Shown piece by piece: positions 1 through 6,069 of a DNA stretch of 7,023 nucleotides (its first letter is position 1; each line of letters opens with the position of its first letter). The stretch covers positions 1 through 7,023 of the forward strand of contig JAGATI010000019.1 of assembly GCA_017621295.1 (NCBI GenBank), written 5' to 3'. The position numbers and the translations under genes are program-made. The notes below the pieces were generated by a model. That model had not been told where the DNA came from and searched no databases. It was given only the letters and a program-made list of their open reading frames with translations. The DNA is from Clostridia bacterium. GTDB lineage: Bacteria > Bacillota_A > Clostridia > TANB77 > CAG-508.

Positions 1-485
1 AAGGATATATAATTAAATTTTTATTACATCCTGTGCTTTCAGATTATAAACTGCTTATGAAAGAGTGTGAAGATGAATATATAAAAGTATATTCAGTAGA
101 AGAAGTTAATTATTCAAATTTATTTAATGAATGTTCAATGCTTATAACAGATTATTCTAGTATTCATTTTGATGTTGCAACATTATTAAAACCAATTATA
201 TATTTTCAGTTCGATAAAGAAGAATTTTTTAAGAAACATTATTCGGCTGGATATTTTGATTATTCGAAAGATGGATTTGGTGAAGTTATAGAAGATGAAG
301 TAAAATTAGAAGAAGAGATAATAAGTTATTTATTAAATGATTGTAAAATAAAAGAGAAATATAAAGATAAAATATATAATACTTTTATTAATGTAGATAA
401 AAATAATTCAAAAAGAGTATTTGATGAAATTATAAAACTGGATAATAGAAACGAAATTAATTATAGATTTAATAATGTTCATTAA
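1..485 (+). CDS. CDP-glycerol glycerophosphotransferase family protein, C-terminal part (cut by window edge)
   Basis: The frame is open from the left edge (first full codon at position 3) to TAA at 483-485, giving about 160 residues that are the C-terminal end of a longer protein. The GTG at 33 is internal, because the upstream residues read K-F-L-L-H-P, a typical stretch of this family. Visible family marks are the L-I-T-D-Y-S-S block (Asp codon at 150), then K-P-I-I-Y-F-Q-F-D, then H-Y-S-A-G-Y-F-D-Y and D-G-F-G. These are the GT-B nucleotide-binding half of the TagB/TagF-type family (Glyphos_transf), which moves glycerol-phosphate or ribitol-phosphate from a CDP-activated donor to wall teichoic acid or related surface polymers at the inner face of the membrane. 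The family is clear. The exact acceptor and whether it is a primase or a polymerase cannot be told from this half. No clear terminator follows it. Confidence 0.85.
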   Translation, partial: GYIIKFLLHPVLSDYKLLMKECEDEYIKVYSVEEVNYSNLFNECSMLITDYSSIHFDVATLLKPIIYFQFDKEEFFKKHYSAGYFDYSKDGFGEVIEDEVKLEEEIISYLLNDCKIKEKYKDKIYNTFINVDKNNSKRVFDEIIKLDNRNEINYRFNNVH

Positions 486-535
486 TATAAAAAAGTAATA
501 GATAGATTGTTATAAAATAATATCAATAATGGCTA

Positions 536-564
536 TTGTGTAATTAAATAAAACATGTTAATAT
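536..564 (+). promoter_or_regulatory. Possible promoter for pth
   Basis: TTGTGT (536-541), a 17-base spacer and TAATAT (559-564), with TG one base ahead of the -10 hexamer (556-557), resemble an extended -10 sigma-A promoter. The -10 matches only 4 of 6 consensus bases, and the start would lie only about 17 bases before the pth ATG, just ahead of its ribosome binding site. In DNA this AT-rich such matches arise often by chance. Confidence 0.3.
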
Positions 565-574
565 TTAACCTAAA

Positions 575-579
575 AGGAG
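575..579 (+). promoter_or_regulatory. Ribosome binding site that fixes the pth start
   Basis: AGGAG (within AAAAGGAGAT) ends 8 bases before the ATG at 588. It selects this ATG over the in-frame ATG at 555, which has no Shine-Dalgarno sequence and would add 11 residues ahead of the conserved Pth N-terminus. Confidence 0.8.
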
Positions 580-587
580 ATAAGAAT

Positions 588-1151
588 ATGTATTTAATTG
601 TGGGACTTGGGAATCCAGAAGAAGATTATTCTAAAACAAGACATAATATGGGATTTGAAGTTATTAATAAAATAAGCAAACAATATAATATCTTAGTTAA
701 TAAATCTAAATTTAATAGCTTATATGGAACTGGAGTAATAGAGGGAGAAAAAGTAATATTAGTAAAACCTCAAACTTTTATGAATTTAAGTGGTGAAGCG
801 GTTATAGAATTTGTTAAATTTTATAAAATAGATTTAAGTAAACTTATTATTATTTATGATGATATTGACACAAATCCAGGAATTATAAGAGTTCGAAAAA
901 TGGGTGGACCTGGTACCCATAATGGAATGAAGTCTGTTGTAAATATATTAAAAACAAATGATTTTCCTAGAGTAAGAGTAGGTATTGGAATGCCAGAAAG
1001 AAAATCTGATTTAATTAATTATGTAATAGGTCATATTAATGAGGAAGAATATGAGGAATTATTAAAAGGTGTTGATAAAGCAGAAAGGACTGTGATTGAA
1101 GTTTTAAAAAGTGGCATTGACATAGCTATGAATAAATACAATAATACATAA
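588..1151 (+). CDS. pth: Peptidyl-tRNA hydrolase
   Basis: Cytoplasmic enzyme that cleaves the ester bond of peptidyl-tRNAs that fall off the ribosome, freeing tRNA for reuse. From the ATG at 588 it has 187 residues, normal for bacterial Pth. It begins directly with M-Y-L-I-V-G-L-G-N-P. The expected active-site residues are visible: Asn9 and His19 (in T-R-H-N-M-G-F), Asn66 (in Q-T-F-M-N-L-S-G), Asp91 (in Y-D-D-I-D) and Asn112 (in G-G-P-G-T-H-N-G), matching N10, H20, N68, D93 and N114 of the E. coli enzyme. It is followed after 19 bases by the 134-residue gene and then by the RNase E/G gene on the same strand, so these three are probably cotranscribed. In many Clostridia mfd follows pth; here it does not. 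Confidence 0.97.
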   Translation: MYLIVGLGNPEEDYSKTRHNMGFEVINKISKQYNILVNKSKFNSLYGTGVIEGEKVILVKPQTFMNLSGEAVIEFVKFYKIDLSKLIIIYDDIDTNPGIIRVRKMGGPGTHNGMKSVVNILKTNDFPRVRVGIGMPERKSDLINYVIGHINEEEYEELLKGVDKAERTVIEVLKSGIDIAMNKYNNT

Positions 1152-1170
1152 TTTTTCGGAGGGATAATAT

Positions 1171-1575
1171 ATGGAAATATATAGAAGGAAAGTAACAAAT
1201 TCTATACTACAAGCAATAATGGATGTGGAAGCTAAGACTAGAACAGAACAAATTTCCAAAATGGATTATTTAATTAATTTTAATAAAATCATGGAAGATT
1301 ATGATACAGTATTAAATGTATTAATGTCACAATCTACAGGAAATTTTAAACTTAAAAAAAGTACTTATCAACCATCAGAGTTTGATTCACAAGTGTTTGA
1401 TAATATAATAAAGTCGATTTATGAAACTACACCTCAAAAAGGTGATAGAGGAGAAATTATAGAACAAGCAGAATATGTATTAAACTTAAATAGAATAATG
1501 TTAGATTATCCAAATGTAATAAAAACTCTAATACAGTGGCAAAATAAAGAATCTAAAGGAGATATTGATTTTTAA
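1171..1575 (+). CDS. Uncharacterised 134-residue helical protein with internal duplication
   Basis: I do not recognise this protein. Its start is supported by a strong GGAGGG (1158-1163) 7 bases before the ATG. It has no signal peptide, membrane segment or cysteine, looks largely alpha-helical and is probably cytoplasmic. Residues 28-54 and 97-123 align without gaps and share 10 of 27 residues, including Tyr33/102, Asn36/105, Asn38/107, Ile40/109, Met41/110, Asp43/112, Tyr44/113, Val47/116 and Leu51/120. The stretch before each copy also shows V-x3-I-x3-I (8-16 and 75-83). The protein therefore appears to be two divergent copies of a helical unit of roughly 60-70 residues. It sits between pth (19 bases away) and the RNase E/G gene (2 bases away), which suggests coexpression with RNA and translation genes. 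No function can be assigned. Confidence 0.85.
   Translation: MEIYRRKVTNSILQAIMDVEAKTRTEQISKMDYLINFNKIMEDYDTVLNVLMSQSTGNFKLKKSTYQPSEFDSQVFDNIIKSIYETTPQKGDRGEIIEQAEYVLNLNRIMLDYPNVIKTLIQWQNKESKGDIDF
1557..1561 (+). promoter_or_regulatory. Distant Shine-Dalgarno for the RNase E/G gene, inside the preceding gene
   Basis: AGGAG lies in the last codons of the 134-residue gene, 16 bases before the ATG at 1578, which is longer than the usual 5-10. The upstream stop (1573-1575) is only 2 bases before this ATG, so translation of the RNase gene is probably coupled to that of its neighbour. Confidence 0.5.
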
Positions 1576-1577
1576 AG

Positions 1578-2763
1578 ATGAGAGAAATTATAATTAATCA
1601 TACAAAGGAAAAAAATATAATAACTTTAGTAGAAGATTATAATGTTGTAGAAAAATACGAAGAGAATGCAGATACGAAAAGATTAGAAGGAAATATATAT
1701 TTGGGAAAAATCCAAAGAGTTCTTCCAGGACTCCAGGCTGTTTTTGTAGATATAGGAAATAATAAAAATGCTTTTTTACATATTAAAGATATTATACCAA
1801 AAGCTAGCAATTATACAGGGAATAAAAACGAAAACTTTGATGAGATTGATATTAATAAATATGTTAAAGTAGGTATGCCTGTTATAGTACAAGTAAAAAA
1901 AGATGAGGTATTGCAAAAGGGACCAAGAGTATCTACTCATATTAATTTACCTGGCAGATTTGTTGTTATAATGCCTGGGACTAAATTTGTAACAGTATCG
2001 CAAAAAATAGAAGATACAGATGAAATAAAGAGATTAAAAGATATTGCATTAGAGAATTTAAACAGAGATTTAGGTATAATTATTAGAACATCTGCTATAG
2101 GTAAGAGCAAAGAGGATATAAAGAAAGATTTACGGAGAAGCTATTTTCAAATTAGATGAGATATATTCTAATTTAAAAGATATAGAAACTAAAAAGGAAT
2201 TTATACCAAAGTTGCTATATACAAATAATAAGGTGGTAGATAGATTATTAGTAGATATGATTGATAAAGGAATTGATAGGATTATTGTAGATAATAATTC
2301 TATGTATGAATATATATTAAGAATACTAAAAAATATGAATAAAGAAGATATACAGTTACAAATAAAGGATGATGTTTTTAATATTTATGATATTAAAAAG
2401 CAATTAGAAAAACTTGAAAATAGAAAAATTTGGCTTAAATGTGGAGGTTTTATAACAATAGACAAAACAGAAGCTTTAACTGCAATAGATGTAAATACTG
2501 GAAAATATACAGGCAAAAAAGATTTGAATGATACTATTCTTACAGTAAACAAAGAAGCAACAATTGAAATTGCAAAACAACTTAAGATAAGAGACATTGG
2601 TGGAATAGTTATAGTTGATTATATAGATATGAATGAAGAAAATAGAAAGAAGATATTAGATATTTTTAATGAATGCATTAAATCTGATAGATCAAAAGTA
2701 CAAATTGTTGGTTTTACACCACTTAATTTATTAGAATTAACAAGAAAGCATATGTGGAGTTAA
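1578..2763 (+). CDS. Ribonuclease E/G family protein, interrupted by one +1 frameshift
   Basis: Endoribonuclease of the RNase E/G family, cleaving single-stranded AU-rich RNA in rRNA processing and mRNA decay. The 0 frame runs 1578-2159 (193 residues). The rest of the protein is in the +1 frame, entered at 2134 and ending with TAA at 2761-2763. Joined, it has 394 residues. Visible parts are an S1 RNA-binding domain (about 37-125, with G-K-I-Q-R-V-L-P-G-L-Q-A-V-F-V-D-I-G), R-V-S-T-H-I-N-L-P-G-R (117-127), the 5'-monophosphate sensor pair Arg170-Thr171, and the DNase I-like catalytic half with Asp304 (T-A-I-D-V-N) and Asp347 (I-V-D-Y-I-D-M). These Asp residues match the Mg-binding D303/D346 of E. 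coli RNase E. The shift separates the S1/sensor part from the catalytic Asp pair, so the 0-frame product alone should be inactive. The protein ends just after L-T-R-K, before where the CPxC zinc-link and small dimerisation domain normally follow. It is either a frameshift mutant, a sequence error or a gene using programmed +1 shifting. Confidence 0.88.
2133..2136 (+). other. +1 frameshift site CGG-A in the RNase E/G gene
   Basis: The 0 frame reads TTA CGG AGA AGC and reaches TGA at 2157-2159. Skipping the C at 2133 gives TTA GGA GAA GCT, which continues into the rest of the RNase. The +1 frame has a TAA at 2119-2121, so the shift must fall between 2122 and 2156. CGG at 2133-2135 is the only in-frame CGG of the gene. 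Dropping one G instead of the C would also restore frame (CGA GAA GCT), so the exact extra base is not proven. No homopolymer longer than two bases lies at the site itself. Confidence 0.7.
2144..2178 (+). other. AT-rich hairpin just downstream of the RNase E/G frameshift site
   Basis: AAATTAGA (2149-2156) and TCTAATTT (2167-2174) are perfect inverted copies. The stem extends by TTTT (2144-2147) against AAAA (2175-2178) if C2148 is bulged. The 10-base loop (2157-2166) holds the 0-frame TGA. The stem starts 8 bases after the CGG codon, a spacing seen for stimulators of programmed frameshifting. It contains only one G-C pair per arm, so its stability is modest and chance is possible. Confidence 0.4.
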
Positions 2764-2770
2764 AATTCTC

Positions 2771-2799
2771 TTGTATTACATTTTGGGGTATGATAAAAT
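2771..2799 (+). promoter_or_regulatory. Possible promoter for pyrB
   Basis: TTGTAT (2771-2776), a 17-base spacer and TAAAAT (2794-2799) could serve as a sigma-A promoter in the 65-base gap between the RNase gene and pyrB. An overlapping TATGAT (2789-2794) is an alternative -10 with a poor -35. No terminator or PyrR-type attenuator hairpin is visible in this gap, so readthrough from the upstream genes is also likely. Confidence 0.35.
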
Positions 2800-2828
2800 C
2801 AAAAAAAATGTAAAGGAGAATTTTTTTT

Positions 2829-3698
2829 ATGGATGTATTAAATTTAGATGACTATACTGTAGAAGAAATTAATAACATATTAGACAAGGCACAAGCTTTT
2901 AAAGATGGAAAACAAGTTAATTATGAAGGTAAAAAGGTGATAGCAAATCTATTTTTTGAACCATCTACAAGAACTCATTATAGTTTTGATATGGCAGCAT
3001 TAAAATTAGGATGTAAAACTCAAAATTTTAATGCGGATGCTTCAAGTGTAAAAAAAGGTGAGAGTTTGTATGATACAGTTAAGACTTTTGAAATGTTTGG
3101 AGTAGATGCTGTTGTAATAAGACATAAAGAAAACGAATATTATAAACAGTTAGCTGGAAAATTAAATATACCAATACTAAATGCAGGAGATGGAACAGGT
3201 AATCATCCTTCACAATCTTTGCTTGATTTACTAACAATAAAACAAGAATTTGGAAAATTCGAAGGGCTAAAAATTGTTATAGTTGGAGATATTAAACATT
3301 CTAGAGTAGCACATACTAATATACAAATAATGAAAAAGTTAGGAATGAAAGTATATATATCAGGTCCAGAAGAGTATAGAGAAGAAGGATATGACTACAT
3401 TAATCTAGATGAAGTAATTGATAAAGTAGATGTTGTAATGCTTCTTAGAGTTCAACATGAAAGACATACAAACCAAATGCAATTAACAGAAGAAGAATAT
3501 AATAGAAATTATGGACTAAATGAGGATCGTGTTAAAAAGATGAAAAAAGAAGCTATAATAATGCATCCAGCACCATTTAATAGAAACGTAGAAATTACAG
3601 ATGATATTGTAGAATGTGAAAAGTCAAGAATATTTAAACAAGTAGAAAACGGAGTTTTTGTTAGAATGGCATTAATAAATATGGTGTTAGGGGAATAA
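2829..3698 (+). CDS. pyrB: Aspartate carbamoyltransferase catalytic subunit
   Basis: Joins carbamoyl phosphate and L-aspartate to N-carbamoyl-aspartate, the committed step of pyrimidine synthesis, in the cytoplasm. The protein has 289 residues, slightly shorter than the usual 300-310. In order it shows the carbamoyl-phosphate loop F-F-E-P-S-T-R-T (42-49), K-K-G-E-S (75-79, the loop lent to a neighbouring subunit), R-H (98-99), H-P-S-Q (126-129), H-S-R-V-A-H (157-162), L-R-V-Q (206-209) and M-H-P-A-P-F-N-R (245-252). The last of these is typical of ATCase rather than ornithine carbamoyltransferase. AAGGAG (2813-2818) precedes the ATG at a spacing of 10. No pyrI regulatory subunit gene follows; a Fic gene begins 10 bases downstream instead, so the enzyme may act as an unregulated trimer unless pyrI lies elsewhere. 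Confidence 0.96.
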   Translation: MDVLNLDDYTVEEINNILDKAQAFKDGKQVNYEGKKVIANLFFEPSTRTHYSFDMAALKLGCKTQNFNADASSVKKGESLYDTVKTFEMFGVDAVVIRHKENEYYKQLAGKLNIPILNAGDGTGNHPSQSLLDLLTIKQEFGKFEGLKIVIVGDIKHSRVAHTNIQIMKKLGMKVYISGPEEYREEGYDYINLDEVIDKVDVVMLLRVQHERHTNQMQLTEEEYNRNYGLNEDRVKKMKKEAIIMHPAPFNRNVEITDDIVECEKSRIFKQVENGVFVRMALINMVLGE

Positions 3699-3708
3699 GG
3701 AGAAGGAT

Positions 3709-4389
3709 ATGACTATTTTAGAATTTGTTTTAAACAATAAAGAATATTTAGAGGATTTAATTACACGAAGTACTTATCATTCAAATGCTATTGAAGGAAG
3801 TACGCTTACTTATGCAGAGACCTATGCTATTCTTTATAATGACAATAGTTTTAAAATCGAAGGAAAAGAGCCAAGAGAAATATATGAAGCTATTAACCAT
3901 AAAAGTGCTTTAGAATTGGTTTTTACAAATTTAAAAAATGATGAAGGATTTGATGAAAGATTTATAAAAAGATTAAATGAGGCAATTAATAGAAATATTA
4001 AAGAAACAGAAGGATTTAGGTCTGTACAAGTATTTATTCAAGGTAGTGAATATATTCCACCTGAGCCTGAAAAAATCCCTAATTTAATGAATTATTATGT
4101 GTATAATTATAATCATGATGAACAAGATATATTTACAAGAATAGCTAGATATCATATTGAATTTGAAAAAATACATCCTTTTGAAGATGGCAATGGAAGA
4201 ACAGGGAGATTACTTTTAAATTATGAATTATTAAAAAATAATTTACCACCTGTTGTAATAGCTAAAGAGGATAGAGTAAAGTATTTTGAATTTCTTAAGA
4301 ATAATGATAGTATAGGATTATCTAAATGGCTTAAAGAATTATCTGTTAAAGAAAAAGAAAGAATAAAGAGATTTGGATATAATAAATAA
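3709..4389 (+). CDS. Fic domain protein (probable AMP-transferase, class II with N-terminal inhibitory helix)
   Basis: Fic proteins transfer a nucleotide part, usually AMP from ATP, onto a hydroxyl side chain of a target protein. The core motif H-P-F-E-D-G-N-G-R-T-G-R is complete at residues 156-167, with catalytic His156 and the phosphate-binding residues following it. Near the N-terminus S-N-A-I-E-G (25-30) matches the (S/T)xxxE(G/N) inhibitory motif, whose Glu (Glu29) blocks ATP placement, so this is a self-inhibited class II enzyme. The length of 226 residues fits a compact Fic protein without an added DNA-binding domain. AAGGAG (3697-3702) overlaps the pyrB stop and lies 6 bases before the ATG, so it is cotranscribed with pyrB. 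No antitoxin-like small gene adjoins it, in keeping with inhibition from within. The target is unknown. Confidence 0.93.
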   Translation: MTILEFVLNNKEYLEDLITRSTYHSNAIEGSTLTYAETYAILYNDNSFKIEGKEPREIYEAINHKSALELVFTNLKNDEGFDERFIKRLNEAINRNIKETEGFRSVQVFIQGSEYIPPEPEKIPNLMNYYVYNYNHDEQDIFTRIARYHIEFEKIHPFEDGNGRTGRLLLNYELLKNNLPPVVIAKEDRVKYFEFLKNNDSIGLSKWLKELSVKEKERIKRFGYNK

Positions 4390-4394
4390 AAATA

Positions 4395-4449
4395 AAAGGG
4401 TTAAGAAAAATTTTAAATAATTCTTAACCTTTGGATTTTTAATTTTTTT
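4395..4449 (+). terminator. Rho-independent terminator after fic, probably bidirectional
   Basis: GGTTAAGAA (4399-4407) pairs with TTCTTAACC (4421-4429), and AAA (4395-4397) can pair with TTT (4430-4432) around a bulged G. T tracts follow at 4436-4440 and 4443-4449. On the other strand, the A-rich bases at 4381-4397 give a U-rich tail, so the same hairpin can also end rimO transcripts arriving from the right. Confidence 0.8.
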
Positions 4450-4494
4450 ATAATGTTCATTTTAGTATATTCGTAATAAACAGATAATTATTAG

Positions 4495-5812
4495 TTAAAT
4501 TTCAGCAATTAAATCATATCCATTTACGGCTGTAATTTTACATTTTATGAATTTTCCTTCTAAGTTTGTTTCTTTATTATTTTTTATATAAATTAAACCA
4601 TCAATATCAGGTACATCCATATAGCTTCTTCCAGCATAATATTTAGAATCGAAAGTTTTTGTTTCTACTAATATTTCTATTTCTTTCCCAATTTGATTAT
4701 TTAATTTATTTAGCATAATTTCTTGCTGAAGTTTCATTATTTTATTATATCTACTTTTTTTTGTCATAGGGTGTATTTGGTCAGGTAATCTGCTAGCTGG
4801 TGTACCATCTTCTTTTGAATAAGAAAATGCTCCTAATCTATCAAATTTAGCAGTTTCTATAAATTTATATAATTCTTCAAAGTTTTCTTTAGTTTCACCA
4901 GGGAATCCTACTATTACAGTTGTTCTTAATATTACATCTGGAATTTCTTTTCGAATTTTTGAAATTAAGTTTCGTATAGTTTCTCCATTACTTTTTCTAT
5001 TCATTCTTTTTAAAACTTGGTCTTGTATATGTTGAATAGGAATATCAAAGTAATTACAAATTTTTTCATTGTTTTTTACTGTTTCAATTAATTCATCTGT
5101 AATAGTTTCTGGATAAGCATATAAAAATCTAATCCATTTAACATTTTTAATTTTACAAAGCTCTTGTAATAGTGTTGCAAGCATAGGTTTTCCATAGATA
5201 TCTATTCCATATTTAGTTGTATCTTGTGCAATAACAATTAATTCTTTTATTCCACTATCTACTAATTTATTTGCTTCTTCTAAGATATCTTCCATTTTTC
5301 TACTAATAAATGGACCACGAATAGATGGAATTGCACAATATGTACAATGGTTACTACAACCTTCTGCTATTCTAAGATATGCAAAGTTTTCGCCTGTTGT
5401 AACTACTCTATCTAAAAAATTAAGTTCTGATGGGCAATCTAATTTATATTTAGTATTTACAGGTAGCAATAAACTTTCTATTTGTTCCCATATGTTATTA
5501 TACTCGCCATATTTTATCCATAAATCAACTTCTGGAATAGCTTTTGCAAGTTCTTCTTTGTATCTTTGAACAAGACATCCCATTACAATTAAATATTTAC
5601 ATCTATTTTTTTTATATTCGGCCATTTCTAAAATTGTATTTATAGCTTCTTCTTTTGCAGATTCTATAAATCCACAAGTATTAATAACTATAATATCAGC
5701 TGTTCCGAGGAGTGCTTACTATATTATAATTATGATTTTTAAAAAGTCCGATTGTCATTTCAGTATCTACTAAATTTTTACTACATCCTAATGATATAAA
5801 TCCTACATTCAT
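4495..5812 (-). CDS. rimO: Ribosomal protein uS12 methylthiotransferase RimO, interrupted by one +1 frameshift
   Basis: Radical SAM enzyme that adds a methylthio group to the conserved Asp of ribosomal protein uS12 (Asp89 in E. coli) near the decoding centre. The gene starts at 5812 with M-N-V-G-F-I-S-L-G-C-S-K-N, typical RimO rather than MiaB. AAAGGA (5823-5828) lies 10 bases upstream. The 0 frame stops at TGA (5698-5696) after 38 residues; the remainder is in the +1 frame, entered at GGA (5706). Joined, it has 438 residues, the usual length. It shows the N-terminal cluster cysteines Cys10, Cys46 (N-T-C-G-F) and Cys79 (M-G-C-L-V-Q-R-Y), the radical SAM triad Cys152/156/159 (E-G-C-S-N-H-C-T-Y-C), and a C-terminal TRAM domain ending Y-D-L-I-A-E-I. 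The joined sequence around the break (T-P-G-T-A-D-I-I) needs no gap against the usual N-P-E-E-A-D-I-I. The first ATG of the +1 frame (5625) lies past two cluster cysteines, so a product starting there would lack the full cofactor site. It has its own promoter and is not in an operon. Confidence 0.93.
5704..5707 (-). other. +1 frameshift site CGG-A in rimO
   Basis: On the - strand the 0 frame reads ACT CCT CGG AAC AGC TGA. Skipping the C (5707) gives ACT CCT GGA ACA GCT GAT, which continues into the rest of RimO. A TAA in the +1 frame (5718-5716) and the 0-frame TGA (5698-5696) confine the shift to about 20 bases. CGG is codon 36 and the only in-frame CGG of the gene. Dropping one G would give CCT CGA ACA, so the exact extra base is not proven. 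Confidence 0.75.
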
Positions 5813-5849
5813 TTTATATTAATCCTTTCAAAATTATGTTAATAGTAAT

Positions 5850-5878
5850 ATTTTAGCATCTTTTGTTGAATTATTCAA
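5850..5878 (-). promoter_or_regulatory. Promoter for rimO (extended -10 type)
   Basis: Reading the - strand, TTGAAT (5878-5873), a 17-base spacer and TAAAAT (5855-5850) form a good sigma-A-type promoter, with TGC just before the -10 hexamer. Transcription would begin near 5843, giving a leader of about 30 bases that carries the AAAGGA site. Confidence 0.6.
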
Positions 5879-6003
5879 TAATTAATTTTGATTTTTGATA
5901 AAAGACTGTTATTAGATAATGGTTATAAAGTTATTAGTTAATAATGGGGAATATAGTATGTTCAAAAAGTTTGATAATAACAAATGATAATAATTTTGCA
6001 TAT
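5879..6003. other. Intergenic stretch without recognised feature
   Basis: AT-rich DNA between the rimO promoter and the terminator of the DUF975 gene. I see no supported gene, RNA, repeat or riboswitch in it. The longest start-to-stop frame noted (22 codons at 5919 on +) has no ribosome binding site. Confidence 0.5.
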
Positions 6004-6038
6004 AAAAAGATGAAACTTATAATAAGTTCCATCTTTTT
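6004..6038 (-). terminator. Rho-independent terminator of the DUF975 gene
   Basis: AAAAAGATG (6004-6012) pairs with CATCTTTTT (6030-6038), and AACTTA (6014-6019) with TAAGTT (6023-6028) around a 3-base loop. The only non-Watson-Crick position (6013/6029) is A against C in a + transcript but G against U in a - transcript. The full 16-bp stem therefore forms best in - strand RNA, where it ends in a run of U. It begins about 30 bases after the stop codon of the DUF975 gene. Confidence 0.82.
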
Positions 6039-6069
6039 AATAAGTAAATATGTTTATTTTATATTCTAA

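Noticed and set aside
555..587. Earlier in-frame ATG for pth
   Set aside because: It has no ribosome binding site and adds residues not found in Pth; the ATG at 588 has AGGAG 8 bases upstream.
2157..2159. TGA read as tryptophan instead of a frameshift (both broken frames end in TGA)
   Set aside because: Reading through TGA in the 0 frame does not restore the family sequence and reaches TAA within a few codons in both genes.
2385..2597. 70-codon open frame on the - strand
   Set aside because: It lies opposite the conserved catalytic part of the RNase E/G gene and has no ribosome binding site or recognisable family.
2212..2763. Separate gene starting at TTG 2212
   Set aside because: No ribosome binding site; the frame is open further upstream to 2122 and continues the RNase E/G alignment, so it is the second half of one gene.
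4495..5625. Shorter rimO starting at ATG 5625
   Set aside because: It would lack Cys10 and Cys46 of the N-terminal iron-sulphur cluster; the conserved N-terminus is present upstream in another frame with its own ribosome binding site and promoter.
5919..5987. 22-codon frame on + between rimO and the DUF975 gene
   Set aside because: No ribosome binding site and no support beyond an open frame in AT-rich DNA.
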